NCBI GenBank assembly: GCA_937974825.1
Contig: CALJVD010000053.1
Location: 7,391 to 71,390 of the forward strand
Reading direction: 5' to 3'
DNA from: an uncultured Oceanospirillaceae bacterium
GTDB taxonomy: Bacteria > Pseudomonadota > Gammaproteobacteria > Pseudomonadales > Oceanobacteraceae
Length of the DNA stretch: 64,000 nucleotides
Both the position numbers and the translations under genes were made by a program. Positions 1 through 10,556 of this stretch are shown piece after piece. Under the pieces are notes generated by a model, which was given only the letters and a program-made list of their open reading frames with translations, was not told the DNA's origin and did not search any database. The stretch's first letter is position 1; the number at the start of each line of letters is the position of its first letter.

Positions 1-42
1 TCCAGTGCCGAGTTTATTTCTGAAATGTTAAAAAATAAGTAA
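1..42 (+). CDS. C-terminal tail of an upstream gene (partial)
   Basis: Frame 1 is open from the window edge to a TAA at 40-42, giving 13 residues that end in MLKNK. This could be the end of a gene lying mostly to the left of the window. It is too short to identify, and a chance open stretch of this length is quite possible. Confidence 0.3.
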   Translation, partial: SSAEFISEMLKNK

Positions 43-126
43 TACACCTCTACACAATCTATTACAAAGATAACAACTCATTACAGATAACTATGGCATC
101 TTTGTCTGATCTAAAGGAGTTGTTTC

Positions 127-273
127 ATGGTCAGGCATAATCAAGATAAACCTAAGCGCTTTAGAATCTCTAAACGCTGTTTAAAATGTATTTATATTAT
201 TGAAGGTGTGGCTGCATTTGTTTTGGGAATGGGTTGTCTTTATGTTTTTGCTCAAATAGTAATCAGTGCCTGA
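127..273 (+). CDS. small single-pass membrane protein, unknown function
   Basis: An ATG at 127 follows a good ribosome binding site (AAAGGAG, ending about 7 bases upstream) and opens a 48-residue frame. The first 20 residues are strongly basic (KPKRFRISKR). They are followed by one hydrophobic stretch, about residues 27-46, rich in Val, Gly, Leu and Phe, which looks like a transmembrane helix with the basic N-terminus inside. The protein has two cysteines near the membrane entry (residues 18 and 21, CLKC). I do not recognise the family. It stands alone between the window edge and tRNA-Ser. The combination of ribosome site, charge bias and helix makes it a credible small gene, but expression is unproven. 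Confidence 0.55.
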   Translation: MVRHNQDKPKRFRISKRCLKCIYIIEGVAAFVLGMGCLYVFAQIVISA

Positions 274-323
274 TTAAAAATAATACAAGCATAAGAATTT
301 GTTAGTTTTTTTGATAAAACCTA

Positions 324-351
324 TTGACGTTCAGTCTAGCTTGGGTATTAT
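324..351 (+). promoter_or_regulatory. sigma70-type promoter of tRNA-Ser
   Basis: TTGACG (324-329) and TATTAT (346-351) are separated by 16 bases. A GC-rich discriminator (ACGCGCC) follows, as is usual for stable-RNA promoters under stringent control. The tRNA starts 11 bases after the -10 box. Confidence 0.7.
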
Positions 352-361
352 ACGCGCCATC

Positions 362-451
362 GGAGGGATGGCTGAGTGGTTGAAAGCACCGGTCTTGAAA
401 ACCGGCGACGGTTTATCCCGTTCTAGAGTTCGAATCTCTATCCCTCCGCCA
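362..451 (+). tRNA. tRNA-Ser (anticodon UGA)
   Basis: A 90-base type II tRNA with a 7-bp acceptor stem (GGAGGGA pairing with TCCCTCC), an anticodon arm CCGGT-CTTGAAA-ACCGG, a long variable arm (CGACGG...CCCGTT), a T arm with GTTCGAATC and an encoded CCA. The TGA anticodon in the loop gives Ser. It has its own promoter upstream and a terminator just downstream, so it is a single-gene unit. Confidence 0.95.
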
Positions 452-460
452 CTATTCTTA

Positions 461-493
461 AAAGCCAGTTAATTATTTAACTGGCTTTTTTTA
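461..493 (+). terminator. Rho-independent terminator of tRNA-Ser
   Basis: AAGCCAGTTAA and TTAACTGGCTT form an 11-bp stem around a short loop, followed by a run of T. It lies 10 bases after the tRNA and before tusD. Confidence 0.85.
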
Positions 494-556
494 TTTCTGC
501 TATATTCCTTTGATACTTCAATACGGTATTCAGTGTTTTGCAAAGGTACCAACAGC

Positions 557-946
557 ATGGCTTCATTTTCGATAGTTTTAACACAATCTCCTGCTTTAAA
601 TGTTAGTCATATTCTTGCCTTAGATTTTGCTAGCGCTTTGCTGAGCCAAGGGCATAGATTAAAGCGCGTGTTTTTCTATCAAGATGCCGTGTATGTTGGT
701 TTAAATGGTCAGACCCCTATTCAAGGCCAGTTATCTTTAATGCAACAGTGGCTTGATCTTGCGCAAGAGTACTCATTTCCACTGCAGCTGTGCATTGCCA
801 ATGCTATTCGTCGTGGACTAGTGAACTCCCAAGGACAAGAGCGCTACCAACTGCCGGCAACGACCGTAGCTGTAGGTTATGAGTTAGTCGGGTTAGGTGA
901 GCTTGCAGAAGCCTGTCAGGAGGACGATCGTGTTATCCAGTTCTGA
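557..946 (+). CDS. tusD: sulfurtransferase complex subunit TusD
   Basis: This 129-residue protein is the sulfur-accepting subunit of the TusBCD hexamer, which passes persulfide sulfur from TusA to TusE for 2-thiolation of tRNA wobble uridine. The DsrE-like fold ends with the conserved CxxxAxRRG segment (C79-I-A-N-A-I-R-R-G), the cysteine being the known sulfur carrier. Length matches E. coli TusD (about 128). A longer frame opens at 533, but the ATG at 557 fits the family N-terminus and has AAAGG about 10 bases upstream. It is the first gene of tusDCBE and overlaps tusC by 17 bases. Its product feeds mnmA, which lies about 16 kb away at 17266. Confidence 0.93.
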   Translation: MASFSIVLTQSPALNVSHILALDFASALLSQGHRLKRVFFYQDAVYVGLNGQTPIQGQLSLMQQWLDLAQEYSFPLQLCIANAIRRGLVNSQGQERYQLPATTVAVGYELVGLGELAEACQEDDRVIQF

Positions 947-1286
947 TTATGTGCTAATCTCTATCGAAACGCCCCCTACCCTTGATTTAGAAGCTGCAGA
1001 GTTAGCTTTAGCATTAGCGGCTTTCGATATACCGGTCAAAGTTGTATTTCGTAATCAAGGGTTGTTCTGGTTGCTAGACCAAGCCCCAAGGAAGCTGGGT
1101 GGTAAATCAGCAGCAAAAGTTCTTAGCTCATTTGCTTTATACGATATTGAAGAAATGTATGCTGTTGAGAATGAAGTAAAAGAATTTGATATTAATATCA
1201 ATGATTTACCAACTTTAATTAAGGTTAAGTCTAATTCTGAATTAACCCAAGTCATACAAGACTCTGCTCACTACTTTACGTTTTAA
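930..1286 (+). CDS. tusC: sulfurtransferase complex subunit TusC
   Basis: TusC is a structural DsrF-like partner of TusD and TusB; it lacks the active cysteine. The frame is open from 897, but a perfect AGGAGG at 918-923 sits 6 bases before GTG at 930, giving a 118-residue protein that matches the family length (about 119). I therefore choose the GTG start. The ribosome site lies inside the end of tusD, so translation of the two is probably coupled. Segments PPTLDLEAAELALALAAFD and VVFRNQGLFWLL are typical of the family. Confidence 0.9.
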   Translation: MLSSSDYVLISIETPPTLDLEAAELALALAAFDIPVKVVFRNQGLFWLLDQAPRKLGGKSAAKVLSSFALYDIEEMYAVENEVKEFDININDLPTLIKVKSNSELTQVIQDSAHYFTF

Positions 1287-1294
1287 GGCTTTAT

Positions 1295-1555
1295 ATGGCG
1301 TTGTATCAATTACAGTCTGCTACCTATTCTTTAGATAAATTGACAGCGGTTTATACTGACAGTGACTGCTTGCTGTTAATAGGAGATGGTGTTTATCAGC
1401 TTCATTCTACGGCAGCTTTTAAGAGTGTATATGTGCGCCAAAAGGATCTTGAACAGCGTGGTATAAACACCGCGTTAGAGCACATTATTCTTGTATCCGA
1501 TGAAGAGTGGGTGAACTTAACGCTAACTCATCAACCCGTTGTGAGCTTACTATAA
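1295..1555 (+). CDS. tusB: sulfurtransferase complex subunit TusB
   Basis: An 86-residue DsrH-like protein, the third subunit of the TusBCD complex, slightly shorter than E. coli TusB (95). LLLIGDGVYQL near residue 27 matches the usual DsrH pattern, and the protein ends in VSLL as many homologues do. It starts 8 bases after tusC and its TAA stop shares one base with the tusE start (TAATG). Confidence 0.88.
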   Translation: MALYQLQSATYSLDKLTAVYTDSDCLLLIGDGVYQLHSTAAFKSVYVRQKDLEQRGINTALEHIILVSDEEWVNLTLTHQPVVSLL

Positions 1556-1866
1556 TGCTTCCAGATTTAGATAAAGACGGTTTTTTAGCCAACCTAGACG
1601 ATTGGACTGAAGAAGTAGCTGAACAGCTTGCTCAAAACGAAGGTGTGGCTTTAACAGAGGCTCACTGGGAGGTGATTTATCAGCTTAGATCCTTCCATGA
1701 GGCTTTTGATCATTCGCCCGCTATGCGCCCTTTAATTAAGTTTTTGAAAGCGAACTTAGGGGCTGATAAAGCAAGCAGTATCTATTTGTTAAAACTATTT
1801 CCTGAAAGCCCAGCAAAGCTCGCGGCTAAGATTGCTGGGCTACCTCGTCCAGAAAACTGCTTATAG
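1555..1866 (+). CDS. tusE: TusE/DsrC family sulfur carrier
   Basis: TusE takes the persulfide from TusD and hands it to MnmA for tRNA 2-thiouridine synthesis. The 103-residue frame from ATG at 1555 has the DsrC pattern: DKDGFL at the N-terminus, then GVALTEAHWEVI, and a penultimate cysteine (PENC-L, C102), which is the active residue in this family. An in-frame start at 1507 is rejected because it would lie inside tusB and lacks family similarity. It ends 2 bases before the convergent cysG stop. Confidence 0.92.
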   Translation: MLPDLDKDGFLANLDDWTEEVAEQLAQNEGVALTEAHWEVIYQLRSFHEAFDHSPAMRPLIKFLKANLGADKASSIYLLKLFPESPAKLAAKIAGLPRPENCL

Positions 1867-1868
1867 TC

Positions 1869-4516
<2,648 letters not shown>

Positions 4517-4530
4517 TTAACACCCATAAT

Positions 4531-4902
4531 TTAAAATTGTTTAGCACACCACATGCCGGCTAATGTAGCCAACAAACAACTCAGTACGCTAGCACCGATA
4601 TAGCCGGCAAACGCTAACATACGATCTTGTTGTAATAAGGTAATACTTTCTAAAGAAAAACTAGAAAAAGTAGTGAAGGCACCTAAAAAACCAACAATCC
4701 AAAGGTAGCGATAATATTCACTTCCCCACTGTTGTTGAATTAGCCAAACCCATAGTAAACCAATCACAAATGAGCCAAGTATGTTGGCCGTCAGTGTAGC
4801 GTAAGGAAAATTAGTTCCAAGGAAAAAGTTCATCACTTTGGTTAATCCAAAGCGTGATGTCGCGCCTAATGCTCCGCCAAACGCCACCAGTAACCAACTC
4901 AT
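4531..4902 (-). CDS. crcB: fluoride efflux channel CrcB (Fluc)
   Basis: A 123-residue inner-membrane protein with four hydrophobic segments and the family signatures GGALGATSRF (about 9-18) and GFLGAFTTFSSFSLE (about 70-84), which line the fluoride pore in Fluc dimers. Only one copy is present, consistent with a homodimeric channel. Its ATG overlaps the rarA TGA by 4 bases (ATGA), so expression is tied to rarA. No fluoride riboswitch can precede it because there is no leader. Confidence 0.93.
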   Translation of the reverse strand: MSWLLVAFGGALGATSRFGLTKVMNFFLGTNFPYATLTANILGSFVIGLLWVWLIQQQWGSEYYRYLWIVGFLGAFTTFSSFSLESITLLQQDRMLAFAGYIGASVLSCLLATLAGMWCAKQF

Positions 4903-6239
4903 TTTTGCCCCTCACCATTGTTCTGGTAACGCTTAATTGGTGAATTATTATCTAAATGGCGTAAATATTCGAGTTTTTGACTAATTTTAATTTCTAAGCC
5001 TCGCGGAACAGGCTGGTAAATCTGTGTATCTTTAAGTTCGGGTGGAAAGTAATTCTCGCCAGCAGCGTAGGCTTCTGGCTCATCATGGGCATAACGATAT
5101 TCACTACCATAGTCCATGTCTTGCATCATTTTAGTTGGCGCATTACGTAAGTGCATAGGGACATCGTATGCTGGGGTGCGTGCCACTAATTGACGCATTT
5201 CATTATAGGCTTTGTAAGCGGCATTACTTTTAGCCGCTGAGGCTAGATAAACCACTGTTTGTGCAAGAGCCAGTTCGCCTTCTGGGCTACCTAACCGTTC
5301 ATAGGTACTGGCGGCATCATTGGCTAGCTGGATGGCTCTAGGATCGGCTATACCGATATCTTCCCAAGCTATGCGAATAATGCGCCTGGCTAAATAACGA
5401 GGGTCGCATCCACCGTCAAGCATTCGTACTAGCCAGTACAGTGCTCCGTCAGGACTAGAGCCTCGTACCGACTTATGTAAGGCAGAAATTTGCTCATAGA
5501 AAATATCTCCGCCTTTATCAAACGATTTAGCATGCGTACCTAAAACTTCTTTTGCAATATCAACCGTTAGGGTGTCATTGCCGGCTAGCTGCAGCGCTAT
5601 TTCTAGCATGTTTAAAGCGCGACGAGCGTCACCATCAGCCGCTTGGGCGAGGAGCTCAATTGCTTCTTCAGTGACGTCAGTATTGTTTTCTAAACGCGCT
5701 AGTGTTTTGTTTAATAGCTGTTTAAGTTGATCGGCGGTTAGCTTTTTTAAGACCAACACCTGAGCTCTGGATAAGAGCGCATTATTAAGTTCGAAAGATG
5801 GGTTTTCGGTGGTTGCACCAACAAAGATAAAAGTGCCATCTTCCACATAAGGTAAGAACGCATCTTGCTGGGACTTGTTGAAACGATGAACCTCATCAAT
5901 AAAGAGGACGGTTTTACGACCGTAAGAGCGGTGCTGCTGCGCTTCTTGCACCGCTTCACGTATTTCTTTAACGCCTGACATTACCGCGCTTATGCTGAGA
6001 AATGCCGCATCAATATAATTGGCTAATAATTTTGCCAGTGTGGTTTTACCAACACCGGGCGGCCCCCAGAATATTAGAGAATGCAATTTCCCCGCTTCTA
6101 GTGCTCGTCTAAGCGGTGTACCGACACCAATAATATGCTCTTGACCAACGTAGTCCTCTAACGTTGTTGGTCGCATCTTAGCTGCTAGCGGCTCGTAAGC
6201 ACCCTCTTCTGCAAATAAATCAGCGCGCATGTCGTCCAT
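4899..6239 (-). CDS. rarA: replication-associated recombination protein RarA (MgsA)
   Basis: An AAA+ ATPase of about 446 residues, related to clamp loaders, acting at stalled or collapsed replication forks. Walker [10 protein letters not shown] (near residue 60) and Walker [16 protein letters not shown] are intact, followed by [10 protein letters not shown] with sensor 1 and a C-terminal tetramerisation region. ATG at 6239 or 6230 are both possible; both lie inside the end of lolA, so I take the more upstream ATG and regard it as uncertain. It is embedded in the ftsK-lolA-rarA-crcB run. Confidence 0.93.
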   Translation of the reverse strand: MDDMRADLFAEEGAYEPLAAKMRPTTLEDYVGQEHIIGVGTPLRRALEAGKLHSLIFWGPPGVGKTTLAKLLANYIDAAFLSISAVMSGVKEIREAVQEAQQHRSYGRKTVLFIDEVHRFNKSQQDAFLPYVEDGTFIFVGATTENPSFELNNALLSRAQVLVLKKLTADQLKQLLNKTLARLENNTDVTEEAIELLAQAADGDARRALNMLEIALQLAGNDTLTVDIAKEVLGTHAKSFDKGGDIFYEQISALHKSVRGSSPDGALYWLVRMLDGGCDPRYLARRIIRIAWEDIGIADPRAIQLANDAASTYERLGSPEGELALAQTVVYLASAAKSNAAYKAYNEMRQLVARTPAYDVPMHLRNAPTKMMQDMDYGSEYRYAHDEPEAYAAGENYFPPELKDTQIYQPVPRGLEIKISQKLEYLRHLDNNSPIKRYQNNGEGQK

Positions 6240-6876
6240 CAATCACATCAACACCTTCGGGGATTTCAAATTGAAAAGTCTTAGGGTCGATTTGTTCGTT
6301 AACAATTGAGTTTTCAAAAATAATATCGGTAACTTGGCCGGCTGCATCATAGATACTCATACTTTCAAGTTGGTCGTCGAAATATTGGAAGTCCAATTTA
6401 TCAAATAACTGGCTTGAATCTTTAGGGATTAATGAGTAACGACTAATAGCTTCAGACTGGTTTAGTTCTAAAGTGAAATTTTTACTTATTTCACTGGTGT
6501 CACCACTTAATAAAAGCGCAGGGGTTTCTTGAATACGTTGTTCCATATCGCGAATGGATACTTGCTCTAAGTCCATATCGTAAATCCATACAGAGGTTCC
6601 GTCAGAAACGACTAGTTGCTCGTAGGGAGGATTGGTTTGCCAGTAAAGCTTACCTGGCTTTTCAATCATAATTTTTCCGCTCAATCTTTGTAACTCACGC
6701 TTTTTACCATCACGCATCACCTGTACAAAATCGGCTTGCATGTTTTGTAGCTGTTTCAATTTTCCTAAAAATGAGTCAAGCGCTTGGTTGTTATCAGCTT
6801 GCACAGTCATAGTAAAAGCTAATGATAACGACAAGCCGGTTTTAACTACTGTATTAACTACTTTCTTTAAAAGCAT
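6220..6876 (-). CDS. lolA: outer-membrane lipoprotein carrier protein LolA
   Basis: A 218-residue periplasmic chaperone that receives lipoproteins from the LolD/permease complex (encoded at 56-58 kb here) and carries them to LolB. An N-terminal signal peptide (KK, then a hydrophobic core, cleavage predicted after TVQA at residue 27) is followed by the LolA beta fold with QADFVQ, GKIMIEKPGKLYWQTNPPYEQ and DGTSVWIYD. It starts 8 bases after ftsK, as in Pseudomonas and E. coli, and its end overlaps rarA. Confidence 0.94.
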   Translation of the reverse strand: MLLKKVVNTVVKTGLSLSLAFTMTVQADNNQALDSFLGKLKQLQNMQADFVQVMRDGKKRELQRLSGKIMIEKPGKLYWQTNPPYEQLVVSDGTSVWIYDMDLEQVSIRDMEQRIQETPALLLSGDTSEISKNFTLELNQSEAISRYSLIPKDSSQLFDKLDFQYFDDQLESMSIYDAAGQVTDIIFENSIVNEQIDPKTFQFEIPEGVDVIDGRHAR

Positions 6877-6884
6877 ATATGTTC

Positions 6885-9356
6885 CTAATGTTCGGGAGGT
6901 GCACTTGCTAAGACTTCACGCGCACCGTTGTGTGCTGGAGCAGACACAACACCTGCTGCCTGCATAGAATCTACAATTCGTGCAGCTCGGTTATAACCTA
7001 CACGTAATTGACGTTGTACTGACGAGATAGAGCATTTGCCGCTTTCTGTGACGAAAGCGACTGCTAAGTCGAAGAGCTCATCTTGTTCATCACCATTGGC
7101 ACCTACAGCGGTTGCCCCCTCTTCATCGTGGCTGGTGATTTCTTCAATGTATTGTGGTTCGCCACGCAACTTCCATTCGGCTACAACGCGGTGCACTTCG
7201 TCGTCATCAACAAAAGCACCGTGAACGCGCTCTGGCAACGGAGTGCCTGGTGGCATAAAGAGCATATCACCATGGCCAAGTAACTGTTCTGCACCGCCTT
7301 GATCCAAGATAGTGCGAGAGTCAATTCGAGAAGAAACTTGGAAAGCGATACGCGTAGGAATGTTGGCTTTAATTAAGCCGGTAATAACATCTACCGAGGG
7401 GCGCTGAGTGGCTAGTATCATATGAATACCTGCCGCACGAGCTTTTTGTGCTACACGGGCAATAAGCTCTTCTACCTTTTTGCCTACCATCATAATCATG
7501 TCTGCAAATTCATCGATCACGATAACAATTTGCGGTAATGGCTCTAATAGTGGTGGCTGTGTTTCAAAAGATTGTTCGATTTTCCACAGTGGATCAGCAA
7601 TGGGCGTTCCTGCAGCAATAGCTTCTTTAATTTTCTTATTGAAACCCGCTAAATTTCGAACGCCAAGTTCTGACATTAATTTGTAACGACGCTCCATTTC
7701 AGCAACTGACCAACGTAAAGAGTTCGCTGCTTCCTTCATATCGGTAACAACGGGCGTTAATAGGTGCGGAATGCCACCGTAAACCGATAATTCAAGCATT
7801 TTAGGGTCGATCAAAATCATACGTACTTCATCAGGGGTAGATTTAAGCAGTATGCTGAGGATCATCGCGTTAACACCCACAGATTTACCAGAGCCTGTGG
7901 TACCGGCAACGAGTAAATGTGGCATTTTTGCTAGGTCTGCAATAACAGGGTTACCACCAATATCATGTCCTAAGGCTAAGGTTAATGATGATTTTGATTG
8001 GTCGTAGTCGGGAGTTGAAAGCACCTCGAACAGTGAAACTATAGCTCTATCCTCATTGGGCACCTCAATACCCATGACCGACTTACCAGGGATAACTTCA
8101 ACCACCCTAACGCTAAGCATCGCCATAGAACGTGCTAAGTCTTGGGCTAGATTAGAAATCTTACTGGCCTTAACCCCTGGAGCAGGTTGAATTTCAAAAC
8201 GCGTAATGACGGGCCCTGGTGCAACGGCAGTTACTTCTACTTTTACACCAAAGTCGGCCAGTTTTTGCACTAATAATTTCGATAACTCTTGTAATCGCTC
8301 TGGCGAAAAACCACCTTCGTTATTTTTTTCAGGTCTATTTAGTAAACCAATGGATGGTAGAGGTTGTTGCCCTTCAAACAGCTTGCCTTGCAAGTCACGA
8401 CGAGCTCGCTCACTGGTACCACAGTTTCTTTTTTCAAGTGGCTCAATAGGTATTTCATTAGTCGATTCGGCTGCAGGTGCTGCAGATTTAGCTTTGGCCT
8501 TTGGTTTCGAGGCGGTTGGTGCTGGCTCATTACTTAACCATGGCTCGTTATCAAAGGTGTTCTGTTCATCGAAGAAATTATCGAAAGAGTCATGAGTATC
8601 TTCGTTTTTCGCCGGAAACACAGCTTCATATAATGTGGGAAACTCAGGCTCGGGAGTGGCGCTTTTTTCATCTGCTGAAGTTTGCTGTTCGCGCTCAAGC
8701 TTTTCACGTTTTGCTTCTTGAGCAGAGTGCTTTATCTTTTCTTTTTTGTTGTTAACTGCATTGATAATCCAGTCACCAATTTTTTCAAATAACGACAGCC
8801 ATGAAAACTCTAAATACAACATCAAGCCAAGCGCAACCAAAGCGCTGACCACCACGGATGTACCAACGAAACCGAATAATGGCAGTAGCAATGAAAGCAT
8901 CCAATCGCCTAAAACACCCCCCGCTCCTGCAGGCAGGTGTTCACCGTGCCACACACTCATCTCAGCCAATACGCAGCACATAACAGTGGTTAGCAATAAG
9001 CCAAAGGTACGTGATAACCACGCCATGTTATTAGTGCTCGGCTTCTTGCGGAACATCAACGCGAGCTTAGCAATAATAAGAACAGGAATAACATAGGCTA
9101 AATAGCCAAAACCTTGCAGTAATATGTCAGCAAGAAATGCGCCAAATTTACCGGCAGCATTTTCTACGGGTTTTGAGCTTTGTACTGACCAAGAAGGGTC
9201 GGTTGCTGAGTAGGTTGCTAGTGCAACCAGTAGCAAAAGACTCGCTAATAGCGAAAGTAGAAAAATCACATCGTGAGAGCGACGCCAGTGTGTACTTTGT
9301 TGTTCTTGTTCCAATTCTTTATCTTGCATCTGCTCGCTTAACCTATTCTTTGGCAA
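6885..9356 (-). CDS. ftsK: DNA translocase FtsK
   Basis: An 823-residue membrane-anchored DNA pump that aligns sister dif sites and activates XerCD at division. The first about 195 residues hold four transmembrane helices. A Glu/Ala/Pro-rich linker (about 200-310) follows, shorter than the very long E. coli linker. The motor domain has Walker [11 protein letters not shown] (near residue 484) and Walker [17 protein letters not shown] residues. The C-terminal gamma winged helix (about 755-815, [18 protein letters not shown]) reads KOPS. An internal Met at residue 10 is an alternative start. It is divergent from bpt and first in a run with lolA, rarA and crcB. It is functionally linked to any terminus system, notably the Tus-like gene at 21726. 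Confidence 0.96.
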   Translation of the reverse strand: MPKNRLSEQMQDKELEQEQQSTHWRRSHDVIFLLSLLASLLLLVALATYSATDPSWSVQSSKPVENAAGKFGAFLADILLQGFGYLAYVIPVLIIAKLALMFRKKPSTNNMAWLSRTFGLLLTTVMCCVLAEMSVWHGEHLPAGAGGVLGDWMLSLLLPLFGFVGTSVVVSALVALGLMLYLEFSWLSLFEKIGDWIINAVNNKKEKIKHSAQEAKREKLEREQQTSADEKSATPEPEFPTLYEAVFPAKNEDTHDSFDNFFDEQNTFDNEPWLSNEPAPTASKPKAKAKSAAPAAESTNEIPIEPLEKRNCGTSERARRDLQGKLFEGQQPLPSIGLLNRPEKNNEGGFSPERLQELSKLLVQKLADFGVKVEVTAVAPGPVITRFEIQPAPGVKASKISNLAQDLARSMAMLSVRVVEVIPGKSVMGIEVPNEDRAIVSLFEVLSTPDYDQSKSSLTLALGHDIGGNPVIADLAKMPHLLVAGTTGSGKSVGVNAMILSILLKSTPDEVRMILIDPKMLELSVYGGIPHLLTPVVTDMKEAANSLRWSVAEMERRYKLMSELGVRNLAGFNKKIKEAIAAGTPIADPLWKIEQSFETQPPLLEPLPQIVIVIDEFADMIMMVGKKVEELIARVAQKARAAGIHMILATQRPSVDVITGLIKANIPTRIAFQVSSRIDSRTILDQGGAEQLLGHGDMLFMPPGTPLPERVHGAFVDDDEVHRVVAEWKLRGEPQYIEEITSHDEEGATAVGANGDEQDELFDLAVAFVTESGKCSISSVQRQLRVGYNRAARIVDSMQAAGVVSAPAHNGAREVLASAPPEH

Positions 9357-9493
9357 GTAAATTCCATAAACTAATATTAAAACAGTATCTTATCATGGCT
9401 TAACCATGTTTGAGCGAGTTTATGATATTAGGTTCTCTATACTCTTACCAATATGAGATAACCAAGGACGTTAAATAATTAACGCTAAGTAAA

Positions 9494-10201
9494 ATGACCA
9501 GTCGTTCTATTAAACTTCTGCAGGAAGCCTACACAAGCAAGTGCAGTTATCTTGACGGGCAAGAGTCTCGTAATGTGTTTATTGACCCTAGTGAAGAGGT
9601 TGATCAACATCTACTAGACACACTAAACATTAATGGGTTTCGTCGTAGCGGTGATTTACTCTATCGCCCTAATTGTCCTGAGTGTACTGGCTGTAAAGCG
9701 ACACGAGTACTTTCTGATGAGTTTACGCCGAGCAAATCTCAAAAGCGTATCCTTAACCGAAATAAAGATTTAACGCTTTCAGTGGCAATGCCTCAAGCCA
9801 CTGAAGAAGTTTATGCTTTGTATGAGCGTTATATTAACCTGCGTCACTTTGATGGCGACATGTATCCACCCTCGCCCGAACAATTCAATGCATTTTTATG
9901 CAAGGGGTTCGGCAACACTCGCTTTTTATTGGCTCATGAAAATGATGAGTTAGTTGCTTGTATGGTGTTTGATATTTTGAGCGATTCACTCTCTGCAGTG
10001 TACTGTTTCTTTGAAGCCGAAGATCCAAAGCGTTCGCTCGGTAGCTTTATGATTCTATCCTTAACTCGACTAACACAAGCTTTAGATATGCCCTATCTTT
10101 ATCTAGGCTATTGGGTGAGCGGTAGCCCTAAAATGGATTATAAGAAGAACTACCAGCCATTAGAGGTTTTTATGAGTGATAAATGGGAGATAATCACCTA
10201 A
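9494..10201 (+). CDS. bpt: aspartate/glutamate leucyltransferase (Bpt-type N-degron transferase)
   Basis: A 235-residue aminoacyl-tRNA protein transferase that adds Leu to N-terminal Asp or Glu, creating a primary N-degron for ClpS-ClpA. CSYL near residue 17 and CPECTGCKATR near residues 58-68 are the conserved cysteine motifs, and the C-terminal GNAT-like half contains LGYWVSGSPKMDYKKNYQP. Bacterial Bpt and eukaryote-type Ate share this fold; the short length favours Bpt. It is followed by infA, and clpA-clpS converge on the pair, so transferase, adaptor and unfoldase sit within 4 kb. Confidence 0.92.
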   Translation: MTSRSIKLLQEAYTSKCSYLDGQESRNVFIDPSEEVDQHLLDTLNINGFRRSGDLLYRPNCPECTGCKATRVLSDEFTPSKSQKRILNRNKDLTLSVAMPQATEEVYALYERYINLRHFDGDMYPPSPEQFNAFLCKGFGNTRFLLAHENDELVACMVFDILSDSLSAVYCFFEAEDPKRSLGSFMILSLTRLTQALDMPYLYLGYWVSGSPKMDYKKNYQPLEVFMSDKWEIIT

Positions 10202-10291
10202 CTTTGTCAATTTAGTGTATGTATCTTTGCTTATCTTGTCATTTTAAGGCAACATACGCGCGCATATTTGCATAATTTTTATAGGTGACTA

Positions 10292-10510
10292 ATGGCAAAA
10301 GATGATCATATTGAAATGGAAGGCGAAGTAATCGACACTCTTCCTAATACAATGTTCCGTGTAAAATTAGAAAACGGTCATGTTGTGACTGCGCATATTT
10401 CAGGAAAAATGCGTAAGAACTACATTCGTATTCTTACTGGCGATAAGGTAAAAGTTGAATTAACGCCCTACGACCTAACTAAAGGCCGTATTTCTTACCG
10501 CGCACGTTAA
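10292..10510 (+). CDS. infA: translation initiation factor IF-1
   Basis: A 72-residue OB-fold protein binding the ribosomal A site during initiation. [28 protein letters not shown] and [11 protein letters not shown] followed by GDKVKVE are almost invariant family segments. It lies 90 bases after bpt and is probably transcribed both with it and from its own promoter. Confidence 0.98.
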   Translation: MAKDDHIEMEGEVIDTLPNTMFRVKLENGHVVTAHISGKMRKNYIRILTGDKVKVELTPYDLTKGRISYRAR

Positions 10511-10529
10511 TACTGCCAGCCAAATTCAA

Positions 10530-10556
10530 AGAGTTACCAGCCTATGCTGGTAACTC
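10530..10556. terminator. hairpin between convergent infA and clpA
   Basis: AGAGTTACCAGC and GCTGGTAACTCT form a 12-bp stem with a 3-4 base loop in the convergent gap, and it reaches into the last codons of clpA. The T tract is weak on both strands (CTCTTC on plus, CTCTTTG on minus). A bidirectional terminator is likely but not strong. Confidence 0.6.

Noticed and set aside
4903..4960. Possible fluoride riboswitch controlling crcB
   Set aside because: crcB overlaps rarA by 4 bases, so there is no leader to hold a riboswitch, and no matching motif was seen.
8206..8595. A 129-codon plus-strand frame antisense to ftsK
   Set aside because: It is a shadow of the ftsK linker region with low-complexity composition (Ser, Gly, Phe) and no ribosome site.
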